From Phragmites australis (taxonomy: Eukaryota > Streptophyta > Magnoliopsida > Poales > Poaceae): a DNA stretch of 64,000 nt. The notes beneath the pieces are model-generated. The model did no database searches, had not been told where the DNA came from, and was given only the letters and a program-made list of their open reading frames with translations. Position 1 is the stretch's first letter. The number at the start of each line of letters is the position of its first letter. Positions 10,132-21,589 of the stretch are shown piece after piece. Made by a program: the position numbers and the translations under genes. The stretch lies in contig NC_084921.1 in assembly GCF_958298935.1 (NCBI RefSeq), positions 1,746,001 to 1,810,000 on the forward strand, given 5' to 3'.

Positions 10132-13100
10132 ATGGAAACCGTCGGCGTCGCTCCTACGCCCTTGGCGTCTCCGGAGAAGAAGAAGCTCCTTGACCTGAAG
10201 GACCCCCTCGCCGCCGCCGCCGCCGCGAAGGCGTCTCCGGCGCCGGCGGGTAAGTGGGCGGTGAAGAAGAAGCTGCTGGGCGGCGACGCGGGGTACGTGC
10301 TCGAGGACGTGCCACACCTCACGGACTACCTGCCCGAGCTCCCGGTGCGTGCGAGAGCCCCCATGGTTGTCGGTGTTTCAGTCTCACGTTGGGTCGGTTG
10401 GTTTACCGACGGTTAGTTATCGGTGTGGACTGGAAAGTTCTTGGCTTTTTCGGTGCGTTTTGTGTGAGTTTTCCTGGTAAAGATCGGATTTTGCCGCCTC
10501 TTTTTGCTCAGGGCATGTCTGATTTAGTTCAGATTTTGAGTTGTTGCATATCGATGTTGTGGTAAAAGCGATTAGCTGGTCCGATAAAGTCTGTTGCAGG
10601 GGGGAATCGATCTCTAGAACAGCATATAAAGTTTTTTAATTTGTTTGGGCGATATGCTCACTGATTGCTTATTTTTGTTGGTGATGTGCAGACATACCCA
10701 AATCCCCTCCAAGGCAACCCGGCGTATTCGGTCGTCAAGTAAGAATTCTGTCCATTTCTTGCTTCCATTTTAGTTCCATTCAAATTTGATTCATATCCAT
10801 CCAGACACGGATGTTCCGAAGCTGACCTGACCTTTCCTCCCATCCCATGTGTTCTCAGGCAGTACTTCGTCAACACAGACGACACCGTCACGCAAAAGGT
10901 GAGACCTCTATATTTTTGGGCAAACAATGAATTGAACGCTGTGCAGGATGATTTTGCTTGGGGCTAATCTTGTGACATCACTGTTTGCAGATTGTTGTTC
11001 ATAAGACCAGTGCGAGGGGCACCCACTTCCGGCGTGCCGGGCCACGGCAGCGGGTGTACTTCCAGTCTGATGAGGTGAACGCAGCCATTGTCACCTGCGG
11101 GGGGCTCTGCCCCGGGCTCAACACGGTCATCCGCGAGCTTGTTTGTGGGTTGTATGATATGTACGGCGTCACCAGCGTTGTTGGCATAGAGGTGAGGAGT
11201 TTTAGAGTGTTCGTCTTGTGAAAACATTTTTATTGTTTCGCCTGTGTAACTTACAATGCTCCTGTTTAGGGTTTTAGGCACGGCTTATTGCTTCGTTACG
11301 ATGCTAACAATGTTTACTAGTCAACCCGAATTGCTTCAAACTTATTTTTAGATTACAGAATTTGAAGCGTTTCTGAAACTATTTAAATACAAAATTATCT
11401 AAGATTGCAACTATTGATAGTGGCAACAATGATAAACATTTCCCATTGCCACCTGGCCACATGATGTTGTTATGTCAGTCTTGTTTCGTTTTCTGGACTA
11501 ATTATGAATGTGCAATGTGCAGGGTGGGTACAAGGGATTTTATTCTAAAAATACTGTTCCGTTGACACCGAAATCGGTGAATGACATCCATAAGAGAGGC
11601 GGGACTGTCCTCGGAACTTCAAGAGGAGGGCATGACACTGCCAAAATTGTTGATTGTCTTCAGGACCGTCGTATTAACCAGGTTTACATTATTGGAGGCG
11701 ATGGTACTCAGAAAGGCTCTTCTGTAATTTATGAGGTGATACATATATACTGATGGTGCTGGGAATTGTTTATCAGATGCCATATGCATTGTATGACGGA
11801 ATTTTTTTGAAACTTGATTCCAGGAAGTCCGCAGACGGGGCCTGAAATGTTCTGTTGTCGGGATCCCAAAGACCATCGACAATGACATTGCGGTAATTTC
11901 TTCTATCTAGTGCCCCTGCATTTGTATACAATAGCAACCATTCATTATGGCTGGTATAATTTTGACGTCGAATTATTTACCAGGTGATTGACAAGTCGTT
12001 TGGGTTTGACACTGCCGTGGAGGAGGCCCAGAGGGCCATCAATGCTGCTCACGTAGAGGCTGAGAGTGCAGAGAATGGCATTGGTGTTGTGAAGCTAATG
12101 GGTCGCAACAGTGGTATGTTTTTCACCAACTTGCAACAACATCATGTACTGATATCTGTTCCTCCATATTTTGAAGTAATGTGATTTTAAATAACTAAAG
12201 AGCTTTGAATTCTACTGATGCAGGGTTTATTGCAATGTATGCTACTCTAGCCAGTCGTGATGTGGTATGCTCTTATTGATTTGTCAGTTCACTACATTAA
12301 TCAACAAAGCAGTAAATTTTGAATCAAATGACTGACCACTTCATTCTACTTGTTATCTTAGGACTGTTGCTTAATCCCAGAATCACCATTCTTTCTAGAA
12401 GGAAAGGGAGGACTTCTGGAGTTTATCGAGAGGCGCCTCAAGGACAACGGTCACATGGTCATTGTGGTGGCTGAGGGTGCTGGACAGGATCTCATCGCGA
12501 AAAGTATGAATTTCGTGGACACTAAAGATGCTTCTGGAAATAAGCTGCTTCTAGATGTTGGCCTTTGGCTATCCCAGAAGATAAAGGTTAGATTTCTGGT
12601 CCAAAGCTTCATTTCCTTGTCAATGTGGGGACAAACAATGCTCTCCTTAGCTGGAAGCCTGGGACAATATTAGTGTATCCTGATCTTACTGCAATACTGA
12701 ATTATTGCCTGGGACAATATTAGCGTGTCCTGATCTTACTCCAATACCGATCCATACTGAATTATTACCTTACTTTGTCACGCAGGATCACTTCAAGAAG
12801 AAGCCCAACTTCCCCGTAACTCTCAAGTACATCGACCCGACGTACATGATCCGTGCTGTCAAGTCAAATGCATCTGATAACGTCTACTGCACCCTGCTAG
12901 CACACAGCGCCCTCCATGGCGCCATGGCAGGGTACACTGGCTTCACCGTTGCGCCGGTCAACGGCAGACATGCTTACATCCCATTCTATGTGAGTCCATG
13001 GCCTTCTGTTCAGTTCCTGAACACCACACCACCTTATGCTGATAGCCTGAAATTCTCTGCAGAGAATCACCGAGAAGCAGAACAAGGTGGTGATCACCGA

Positions 13101-13281
13101 CCGGATGTGGGCGAGGGTGCTGTGCTCGACGAACCAGCCCTGCTTCCTGAGCCACGAGGACGTCGAGAACATGAAGCACGACGACGACGACCATCACCTG
13201 CACAACACGCAGCTCCTGAAAGGTGAGAGCTCGCCAGTGAAGAACTCGTCCAAATGCAATGGGTCGGCCGCAGCAGTGTGA
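10132..13281 (+). CDS. PFK: ATP-dependent 6-phosphofructokinase (11 coding exons, 533 aa)
   Basis: Transfers phosphate from ATP to fructose 6-phosphate, the committed step of glycolysis. I infer a cytosolic location: no plastid transit peptide is evident, the N-terminus being alanine/lysine-rich. Coding exons with GT-AG borders and continuous frame are 10132-10344, 10692-10738, 10859-10898, 10991-11191, 11523-11735, 11824-11892, 11984-12113, 12224-12264, 12362-12586, 12786-12989 and 13063-13281. Visible motifs are GGLCPGLN (137-144), GGDGTQKG (225-232), PKTIDND (253-259) and KLMGRNSG (298-305). GGDGT rather than GGDDT marks the ATP- rather than pyrophosphate-dependent type. The start is the ATG at 10132; the upstream in-frame codons lack another ATG. 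The length is a little above the usual 450-530 aa, with a histidine/aspartate-rich stretch and a serine-rich tail. It converges with the Aurora kinase gene; the two stop codons are 545 bp apart. No defect is seen. Confidence 0.93.
12659..12758 (+). repeat. 50-bp tandem duplication in a phosphofructokinase intron
   Basis: In the intron between coding exons 9 and 10, a block starting CTGGGACAATATTAG is repeated with a 50-bp period (GGGACAATAT at 12661 and 12711) and a few substitutions. It leaves both splice sites intact. Confidence 0.7.
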
Positions 13282-13826
13282 GAGGCACAAGAATACGCAA
13301 GAACAGTCTTACGCATGTAACTAGATGATTTTCACCTTGTCTTTTGATTTTGTTTTTGGTGCTGGCGTTGTAGAGAAATTACTACGATAGAATCGAATTT
13401 ACTGTGAGCATTCATAATAATATGCTTCATTGTAGTAAGCTCAATTGTGTTCGTGGTAGTGAGGAATACGGATCACAAGTATAATTCTAGCTTTCTACAT
13501 GAATCATGCTGAGTTTGATCGATATCATGGGCATCATCTCCAAAAGAAGAAAAAAAGAGACAAAAAGATGAAATGGGCACATCAAATGTTCAAGTTTCAG
13601 ATAGGTATTCCGAGGCTCAGAATTATAGACCAGTAGTAAGAAATTCTACATTAGTACTACAGGGCATTGCCGTGTATAGATCACGCGCGCACGCACACAT
13701 ACACATAGCGCTACAAGATACAGCTCGGGGCGGGCAATTTGGGCGCAGGGCCGAAGCCATAACATCAGTGAAAAGAATCAAAACTCCCCTCGCATTGTGG
13801 AGAGTGAGGAAGTATTTCGCCGTGCC
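13282..13826. other. Convergent intergenic region (3' ends of PFK and Aurora)
   Basis: These 545 bp must hold both 3' untranslated regions, which may overlap. AT-rich stretches with AATAAT-like signals occur near 13420. No other feature is seen; the short open frames here are not convincing genes. Confidence 0.6.
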
Positions 13827-16800
13827 CTACCCTCTGTACACGCCGGAGGGGTCGGCATTCTGAACAATCCATGGGTGCTCGAGTACCTTGTGAAGAGGAA
13901 GCCGGTGCGCTGAGTTCTTTACGAGCATCTGCACGAAAACATTTGGTGAGGTCCAGCGAGGGTATGTCTATCTGAATTCTGAACAACCATTTCTGGTCTC
14001 CATTGAGATAGCAAATCGAGACAGAAACCTCTTACTTGTGAAATTAGGTCCTTTGCGGCAGGAGAAACGAATGGTTTCAACGGAAACTTCAGGTCGACTT
14101 TCACTATCCTGTATGCAAGTAAATAAGACAGTTTCAGAAACAGCAGTTGCCTGGAAGTCGGAATCGAGAAGGCTAAGGAACCGCATACAAATAGTTGGGG
14201 ATTTTCAACCATGCGGATAGAAGGTGATTATCATCACTATGCTAAACATATGCTTTGATCAGTTAATTTATGGAATTGTGCAAAACTGCTAAATATAGAT
14301 AGAACGACCATGGATCTAAAAGCGTCCGTAGCTGTGGTGATCATTGCAGTGCTTTTCAGCTCAAAAGTCAGAAAAAATAGGATTAAGAGAGAGTGGTGGC
14401 GCGAAACCGGAGGGAAAACATTGGATTAAGAGAGGCACATATGGACGACTTAGTGACAAAATCACTGCATACTGAGATTCAGAGTTGTGAGTTACCTTCG
14501 ATATGTCTCAGAATGTTCTTTGGCTTCAAAAGGCGGGACCCCATAAAGGAACTCATAACACAGTATACCCAAGCTCCAGATGTCGACGTGGTAGTCATGT
14601 TCTGTCTTCTCGACTGGACAAATCACAACAGGTTTTAGAGCCAAGGAAAGCAGCTAGACCATTAGAAAATCAGTTGAGAAAATGGAAGTAAATAGTTAGC
14701 AAAGTACCCATTTCAGGTGGCAGGTAATCTAGAGTTCCGCACATTGTCCGTCTACGATTGAAGGTGTGGACAGACCAGCCAAAGTCTGCAATTTTGAGCT
14801 CTCCCTGTTCAATGGAAACATATAACAATGTAAGTATAACAATGTAAGTACCTGAAAGCATACAAGTCCCAGATCAGCAAGACCAAAAAGACACAATGTA
14901 AGTACCTGGGTCCCAATTAAAAGATTCTCTGGTTTAATGTCTCTATGGATTACATGCTTCCCATGAAGATAGATGAGTGCTCTCGCCAGTGAAGCAATGT
15001 ACTAAAAAACAGGAAATCTCTGTTACTACTTTAGTGGAATAAAAATGGGCTGCAGAAAAATTCACCAAGTACACGTGTGGAGCATCAACTTACAGTCGCT
15101 GAACGTCGTTCAGAGAAATGCTTGCACCTCGTCAACTCCTTGTACAGTTCTCCCTTAGCAGCATATTCCAAGATTAAGTAAACACGGGTCTGCGAATTTG
15201 TTATGACAAACAAATGATGAGGAAAACTGGTGTATAAATGAAGCAACGATAACTCTATACTATTAGAGTTGTGTATGTTTTTACCTGATCATAGAAGTAC
15301 CCATACAGGCGTAGAATATTGGGATGACGGAGGTGACTCTGTATCTCTACTTCACGGCGAAGCTGATGTTCCACCTGAGATTGTTTCAGTTGGCTCTTGA
15401 AAAGAACTTTCAAAGCCACAATCTGATTACTCTGTTTTCATAGGAAGAAATACTGTAAGCCCTAGATGCTCACTGGGATGATTAGATAAAGCATAAATAG
15501 GAGAGCATTTTTAAACATGCATTCTAGGTTTCCAGTGTTCACATTCAACATGTTTACTGTTGATCCAGTTAGGGCCACATGAACAGTACAGATTCATGTT
15601 CATGGTACATACTATCATGTCATCTCTAAGGGGAAATATAACACGACATAATGAAATGGTTGTACGGAACATGTCCGCTAGGCTCACAAAAGTTGGGAGT
15701 CAGTTTACTATTGATCTTACTACACAGCAAAAGAATTTCTACAACGAACTATGTCATAAACTAAACTCACAAAAGTTGGGAGTCAGTTTCTCCATTAATT
15801 ATTTCATGGTGGCAATATATTAAGCTTCTTAACTTAGATGAGAAAAACATGTAGATAAATATGTATTTCGTGCTTATAAACCAAAAAGGTGTAACACAAC
15901 CATAATTACTAGAACTAGTAGATCTGAGCTCTGATTACACCATTAGTTACAGTAGTAGGTATCAACATATTACAATACTGAGCTAATCAGCTCCCAGGAA
16001 TCTCAGTGCAGCAAATCTTTTACCCAAGTCATGATATTGAATTAATCAGTGCCAAGTAAACAGAAGAAAGCTTAAGCATCTTATTTACCCTCTTTTCTCT
16101 GGCCAGGTAAACATGGCCAAACTTGCCCCTCCCAAGTGGCTTCCCAACCTCAAAATCAGACAGTACCCACCGCTTCTCTTCATTTGCGTGTGGTGAAGCC
16201 TGCAAAAGGCATCATTATCGTTCCATTAGAACCCTGAAGTTTATACCCCATATATCAAACATGCAACCACTACAGAACCCTGAAGGTGCAATTTTGAACC
16301 AAACAAACCATCAGTAGAAGACGAAATAGTCATGAATCCTTCTTTATTAACCCTCTAAACACAGGAAAATCCCCCCAAATGGAGCGAAATTTAGGGCTAG
16401 CCAGACCGAGAACAAAATTAAGCCGTAAAATACTAATAGAAGGATCTCATAAACCATAGATATATATGGCCAAAAATTGATGGCTTTATTCACTTCATTG
16501 AACCCGGTACGCAATCTCTAGCTTCCCAAGAAGAGGGGGGCACAAGTGCTTGCAAGAATGGAGATCAAGCCGTAACCATTAGGCCACCAAAAACATCGAA
16601 AAAAAATGGACAGCAGGGAACAACTAAAGCGACGGTTTCATAATATATCCACTAAATATTACAAAATATAAGAAATGTCTCCTTGACCCTGTCGCGTCAA
16701 CGAGCTACATGACCCATGAAAAGGGGGGAAAGAGAGGAAACTCCCCGTAGATCAGCAAGAACAGAGACTAAACCCCCAGCAATTCGACCACGAACGCGGT

Positions 16801-16991
16801 AACGGCCAGACACTCTAGGGCTACCAACGCGTTAATCGCTCGCCAAATCCCACGAATCCACCACTACGGCGCACCGAAATCCCCTGCGGGGGCCGCTGAC
16901 GGATCCGACCGTGGAGGAGGAGGGAGGAGGGGGAGGAGACCGAGCAGCATACCTTGTCCTCGCTGCCGCGCGACTCGGTGGCGATCGCCAT
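13827..16991 (-). CDS. AUR1: Aurora-type serine/threonine kinase, plant alpha class (9 coding exons, 292 aa)
   Basis: A mitotic kinase; plant alpha Auroras act on the spindle, in formative cell division and on histone H3. Coding exons, read on the minus strand, are 16991-16953, 16199-16089, 15431-15285, 15189-15094, 15001-14906, 14804-14708, 14613-14496, 14108-14036 and 13928-13827. All have GT-AG borders and continuous frame. The domain shows the glycine loop GRGKFG (36-41), catalytic Lys58 (ALK), alpha-C Glu77, HRDIKPEN (150-157), DFG (170-172), the activation-loop RRRTMCGT with Thr183 as the probable phosphorylation site, PPEM (192-195), and the Aurora-typical [14 protein letters not shown] and HPWIVQNA near the end. 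The N-terminus is only about 25 residues before the kinase domain, as in plant alpha Auroras. The start MAIATES has no competing upstream ATG. The symbol follows family resemblance and the remembered rice order. No defect is seen. Confidence 0.93.
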
Positions 16992-17085
16992 GGCTGCACG
17001 GGTGGGGGAGCGCCGGACGAGGCGAGTTTGGAATTGGGAGGGGATCTGGGATCGGAGACTCTTTTAAGATTTGGGCGGAGGACGC

Positions 17086-17242
17086 AACGGTCGAATCCTT
17101 CGCTCGCCTGCTGTGGCTGCGGCCCCGCGAGCCGTTTGTTCTCGCCTGCGTTGTGACTTGAGATGGATTTGGGCTGAGATGTCCAATGGGCCGAATTCGA
17201 GAATGGGCTATGAAACACTACTGCATCATAGAAGAGTGGGCC
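17086..17242 (-). promoter_or_regulatory. Putative Aurora promoter: four TGGGCY site II motifs and an AACGG core
   Basis: Upstream of the Aurora start (16991) there are TGGGCT at 17170-17175, TGGGCC at 17187-17192, TGGGCT at 17204-17209 and TGGGCC at 17237-17242. Four site II (TCP-binding) motifs fall within 73 bp. An AACGG at 17086-17090 matches the core of the mitosis-specific activator element. Such motifs are known in promoters of plant cell-cycle genes. The clustering is seen directly; the regulatory role is inferred. No clear TATA box is present. Confidence 0.45.
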
Positions 17243-17310
17243 GTGAACTTCGCCGGGTCAACAAAATTTTCATCCTCTAAAATAATATGAGTAGTTGACA
17301 CAATCTATTA

Positions 17311-17556
17311 CCCCTCGGTTCAGAAATAATATATGTATTTTTTAAAGTTAAGCTTTGTGTATTTAAACTAATATTTAATTAAATTATAAGAATATCTAGT
17401 GTATAAAAATCATACAACTAGGTTCACAATTCAAAATGATTTCACGCTATATAGGTTTTGTAGCTATAAATGATATATTTTGTGAGAAAATCTTAGTCAA
17501 AATCTAACTTGAAAGAAGTCAAAAAATATGCATACTATTTTTAAACGGAGGAAGTG
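17311..17556. mobile_element. Stowaway-like MITE (246 bp)
   Basis: The ends are inverted repeats of the CCTCGGTT / AACGGAGG type, flanked by TA (17309-17310 and 17557-17558). The inside is AT-rich with no coding sequence. These are the marks of Tc1/mariner-derived Stowaway MITEs of grasses. Confidence 0.65.
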
Positions 17557-17558
17557 TA

Positions 17559-20500
17559 TCATTATTTGAGTGTTACAAGGAACCGCCACGTTTACTCTTA
17601 AGGTTCATGAAATTATTAGGTCAATAAAAAAAGATCTAAACCCCTCATTGGATAAAATAAAATTAATAATAATTGAAATTAGGGTTAAAATAGAAAAATG
17701 AAGGATGCGTATTAAATATAGTCTTAGAAAAAAATCAAAATATTATAAAAATCAAATACTTAAATAAAGAGCCCATGTAAAATATAATTGATCAATAGAT
17801 AAAATTCATTATAAAAAAAATAATGAAAAAAATTCAAAATCCTTACTAAGATAGATTAAGAAGCATCATGTAGCTCAAAGTTGTCACAGCAAGCAGGCAC
17901 ATGCAAGACACAACACGCAAAAAAGATAAATTTATTCTAATTTTGATTAGATTGCCTACACCTGACGCACGATTTTAGTAATTGATCAAAACATATATGA
18001 ACCAAACTAATATATGTATACAATTCGAGTATAAGTTTAGAGCATAAATAATTTTCTCTTACACTAACATAATTTTTATCTCTTCTTCTAATTTTATGTG
18101 TTTTGTAACTAAATAACACTAGCTTTGTAAAAAAAAAGCTAAAGAGACTAATCTTTAATCAAATTTTATCGTGATAAAATATTGCACGAGACTAGCCACG
18201 CTATTAACATGGGCCATCTTTCTAGTTTGAAATGATCATACCGCGCGATTGAAATTCAAATTTTGAACAACCACATAATTGTAGTAACAAATATCCAATG
18301 CGTCCTCAGTGATGCATAGTTGGGGTATATCTCCTCGTGAGGTTCAGGTTCTTCAAGTACGAGTAACTAACCATACCATTTGTATTTGTCCCTCACCTAC
18401 CATTTATTCTTTGGAACACTGACGAAATACGAGTGTACAGCTCAATCATCAGCTCAAGTCATCCTTGAGAAAAAAATGATACAGAGGAAAACAAAAACTA
18501 GCGAACCTACTTGATGACGCTTCACAAAACACATATAATTTGTATGTACGTAGTAGTATAAATCAGTGGCGGAATCCGAATAAAAAACAAGGAGAGATCT
18601 CTTTTCTCTTCCTCCGAATAAAAAATTAGGAGAGATCTCTTTCCTCTTCCTCCTCTCTCACCTCCTATTTTTTCTCTTCTTCCTCCTCCTCTCTTCTTCT
18701 TCTGCCCCGGTGGATCCACCGCTGGCATAAACTACATGCACCCAGCATCCCCCGGAAAAACAGTGCTCACGCATAAAACAAACTGCAATTTGTTCTTAGA
18801 TTTATACGTATAGCTTAGCTGCATGAAGACCTAGAATCTATACATATATAGTAGTGCGTTAAGAGCCACAAGACGCTACTTATCCACCAGTTATCCCGCA
18901 CATAGTGACATAACAAAGCGGATTGCAATCTGATTAAGAAATTGCTCCCATCTTATCATTCTGGAGGCGAAGTCAGACAGCCCAATTTCGGGTGATTTCT
19001 TTTAATCTATTCTCCTGATTGCAACGGGAAAACAGAGTGTCTTGGCGTCTTGGAACGTTTCAGATAATTGACTTAATTAATTAAAGTCTCATTTTTAAAT
19101 ATCTCATATGTATAAACTTTTATTAAAACAGTTTCTACAAATGCACTGTTAAGCTTCAAAACAAGTGCTAACAATTGACTGACGATGTCAGATTCTTTGG
19201 GCCCCATGCTTTCTTTTTTCTTCAAAATAACACGGCGCAAGTATATTCTTTTTTAGATGAAGACGGCACAACTATAGTCTAACCTACATAGTAACTTCAA
19301 AATAAATTTATAGGTGACTAAACGGCACCATAAAGGAATTGTGTGAGTGTGTGCACGTGATAACGTGAGTTATATTGGTGTTCCACAAAAATATTTTCGT
19401 GGTTTTTTTCCTCTTCGATGGCAACATCATGTTAAGATAGAGGCTCGTCGGCTAGGGTTTAGGTTCACCCGCCAAGGCTGGATATGGGTACCAAATCCGA
19501 TGGCTAAGACTCGCTATGGATGAGGAAGAAGGGGCTAGATGCCAATAGAGATAGGGGAAGGAAGTGTGTGACATAGAATGGAGGAGAGATTCGGTTATGT
19601 GAAAAGTAGTAGTTGATGAAGGAGAATGGACATTAAATAATAAAAATAACTATGTTAAAACATATTTTGAAGTGCCAACAAACATAATTCGTACGGTCCA
19701 TGAAAGATTAAACATAATTCAACGATTAAAAAAACTATGTTAAAACACATTTAGAAGTGCCAGCAAACAAAATATCAATGAGTGAAAAGTTAAACATAAT
19801 ATAGATAACTTAGGAAGTTAGCAACGACTTGGTAAGGTCCATGATTTTTACGGTGATTATCTGACTTTATGAAAGGTACATGTTGATGTATAATTACGCT
19901 GAACAGTTTGTTGCTAAAAAATGTCATTTCGCTTTCTTGTTTAGGAATATTCAGAAAACCCAGCTTCATGACAAGAGCAGGGCGGTGGAACTTCGCTGTC
20001 AATACAAGTCCAGTCTCTTGCAGTCTTGTTAAACAAAAAAACTAGGCTGAATAAAAGTGAGGCGCCTTTGGCTTTTGCCCTTTCCGTGTGTGTGCCAAAA
20101 GCATAAGGCGCCAACCCTTTTGAAGTTTGGTTCTTGCTCGATGTGACCTGTCTAGCTTAACATGGTGTCGTTTTGTGTGGATATGATATGGTTACGGATC
20201 GGTTTTGGAGGGGAAAAAAATTCATGCTATCCGATCTTGTCCTTAAAAAATATATAATTTCTCACGTACTACTAGCTAAAATTTAAATTCTTAATATATT
20301 TTTAGACCTCACATGTCAGTAACTAAGATAACCTCACGTGCTATAGGCATACGATGGTATATTAGAGATTTATGAATTTTACTGATAACATATGAGAAAT
20401 TGCCCCTTTAAAAAAATGATCAGTGATGCTAGATAGTATGCGGAAAAGCTTGTGTTGTTCTGGCTTCATGAATAATGCTAAAAAATTTCCAATGCCTGGA

Positions 20501-21585
20501 TAGATAACTATTGGTTTCTTTGAGGCCAAAAGCTGAAACTTAAAGTAACTCGTGATGGTAATCCTCCTGATTCCATTCGTACCTTATTCCGAACAGAGGC
20601 CTAGACAATGGAGCAGACGAGGAACGTACACGAGGGAAAGAAAAAGCTGTTCTGCTTCCTCCCTGCGCGGCCACGGGAGGCCGGCCGGCAGGGTGTTCAT
20701 CGCGATTCCGCCGGCAGGGTGTGCAGAGAGCAGGATCGTACTGCCATTGCATCTGCACGCGCTGGCGATGTGCAGCCGATCCCCTGACACGTTCAGAACG
20801 GCCGGCTACAGTGCATGGCGCGTGTGGCCCGTGCCCGATGAACTGCAAGGAAGATCGGTCAAGATTCAAAACTTGCGAGTAATTCGTAACCCCGATTCGA
20901 CTGCTGAATTGCTAGCTAAACTACAATCAGTTCATCAATCCTCAAGCCATTGTGCGTGAACCAGAATGCTTTCCTCAAGTTGGATGACTAGTTTTGCGAT
21001 ATTTTCTTCGGCAAAGTTTTTTGTTTTCTCAAGCCTTGATTATTTGAGTACTTTCTCTTCCTTGCGTCAGCTGATGCAAAATATGATTATCTCAGAGTGG
21101 GTTTGTTTTGTAGAGCTACATTTTATAATTTGTTTAAGTGGAAACAAGCTGATCAAAGTTGTATTTATTGAAAATAAGAGTATTTGATTGGTTGTATATG
21201 TTTGGATAGGTTAAGCTGAGTTTCTATTTTGTTAATCAAATCAGAGTTTGTATGAGTGGATGCAAGAATTGAGATTGTAGTTGTTTACTCGTGTGGAGAT
21301 AATTTTATGACACTGATAAGTGAACCTACCTATATGAGCATATGCAAAGGCCTACATCCGCTGCATGAGCATATGCCACGCCACACTACGGAGTAAAGCT
21401 TAATCGAGCTTCACTCTCGGTCCAGAATCATATCGTATATTTGCACCCGTCATGCCAGACTGTAACAGTGATGCAAGCAACCAAACAAAACTCTTTTCAA
21501 GATTATACGCATCTACATAGTCCTATTGGAGCAAATTTAGGCAACCAAACGCACCCTCGTTGATCGAACTGAAGACTGCTTCTTT
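17559..21585. other. Gene-free AT-rich stretch
   Basis: No gene can be supported. A GC-rich island at 20600-20880 has open frames on both strands and contains the phrase GCCGGCAGGGTGT twice, but no recognisable domain; it may be a captured gene scrap. 19650-19800 holds an imperfect duplication of an AAACATAATTC-rich segment. A hAT-like MITE at 18564-18724 is listed separately. Confidence 0.5.
18564..18724. mobile_element. hAT-like MITE (161 bp) with internal 38-bp duplication
   Basis: The left end CAGTGGCGGAATCC and right end GGATCCACCGCTG form an imperfect terminal inverted repeat. The flanking 8-mers are GTATAAAT (18556-18563) and GCATAAAC (18725-18732), 6 of 8 identical, as expected for an aged hAT duplication. 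Inside, a 38-bp unit starting CCGAATAAAAAA is tandemly repeated (18576-18613 and 18614-18651). Confidence 0.55.
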
Positions 21586-21589
21586 TTTT

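Noticed and set aside
10254..10565. Alternative plus frame over phosphofructokinase exon 1
   Set aside because: It is out of frame with the spliced gene and runs into the first intron; no domain.
16832..17218. 128-codon minus frame upstream of and overlapping Aurora exon 1
   Set aside because: It overlaps the true first exon in another frame and has low-complexity Pro/Ser/Arg content typical of GC-rich 5' regions.
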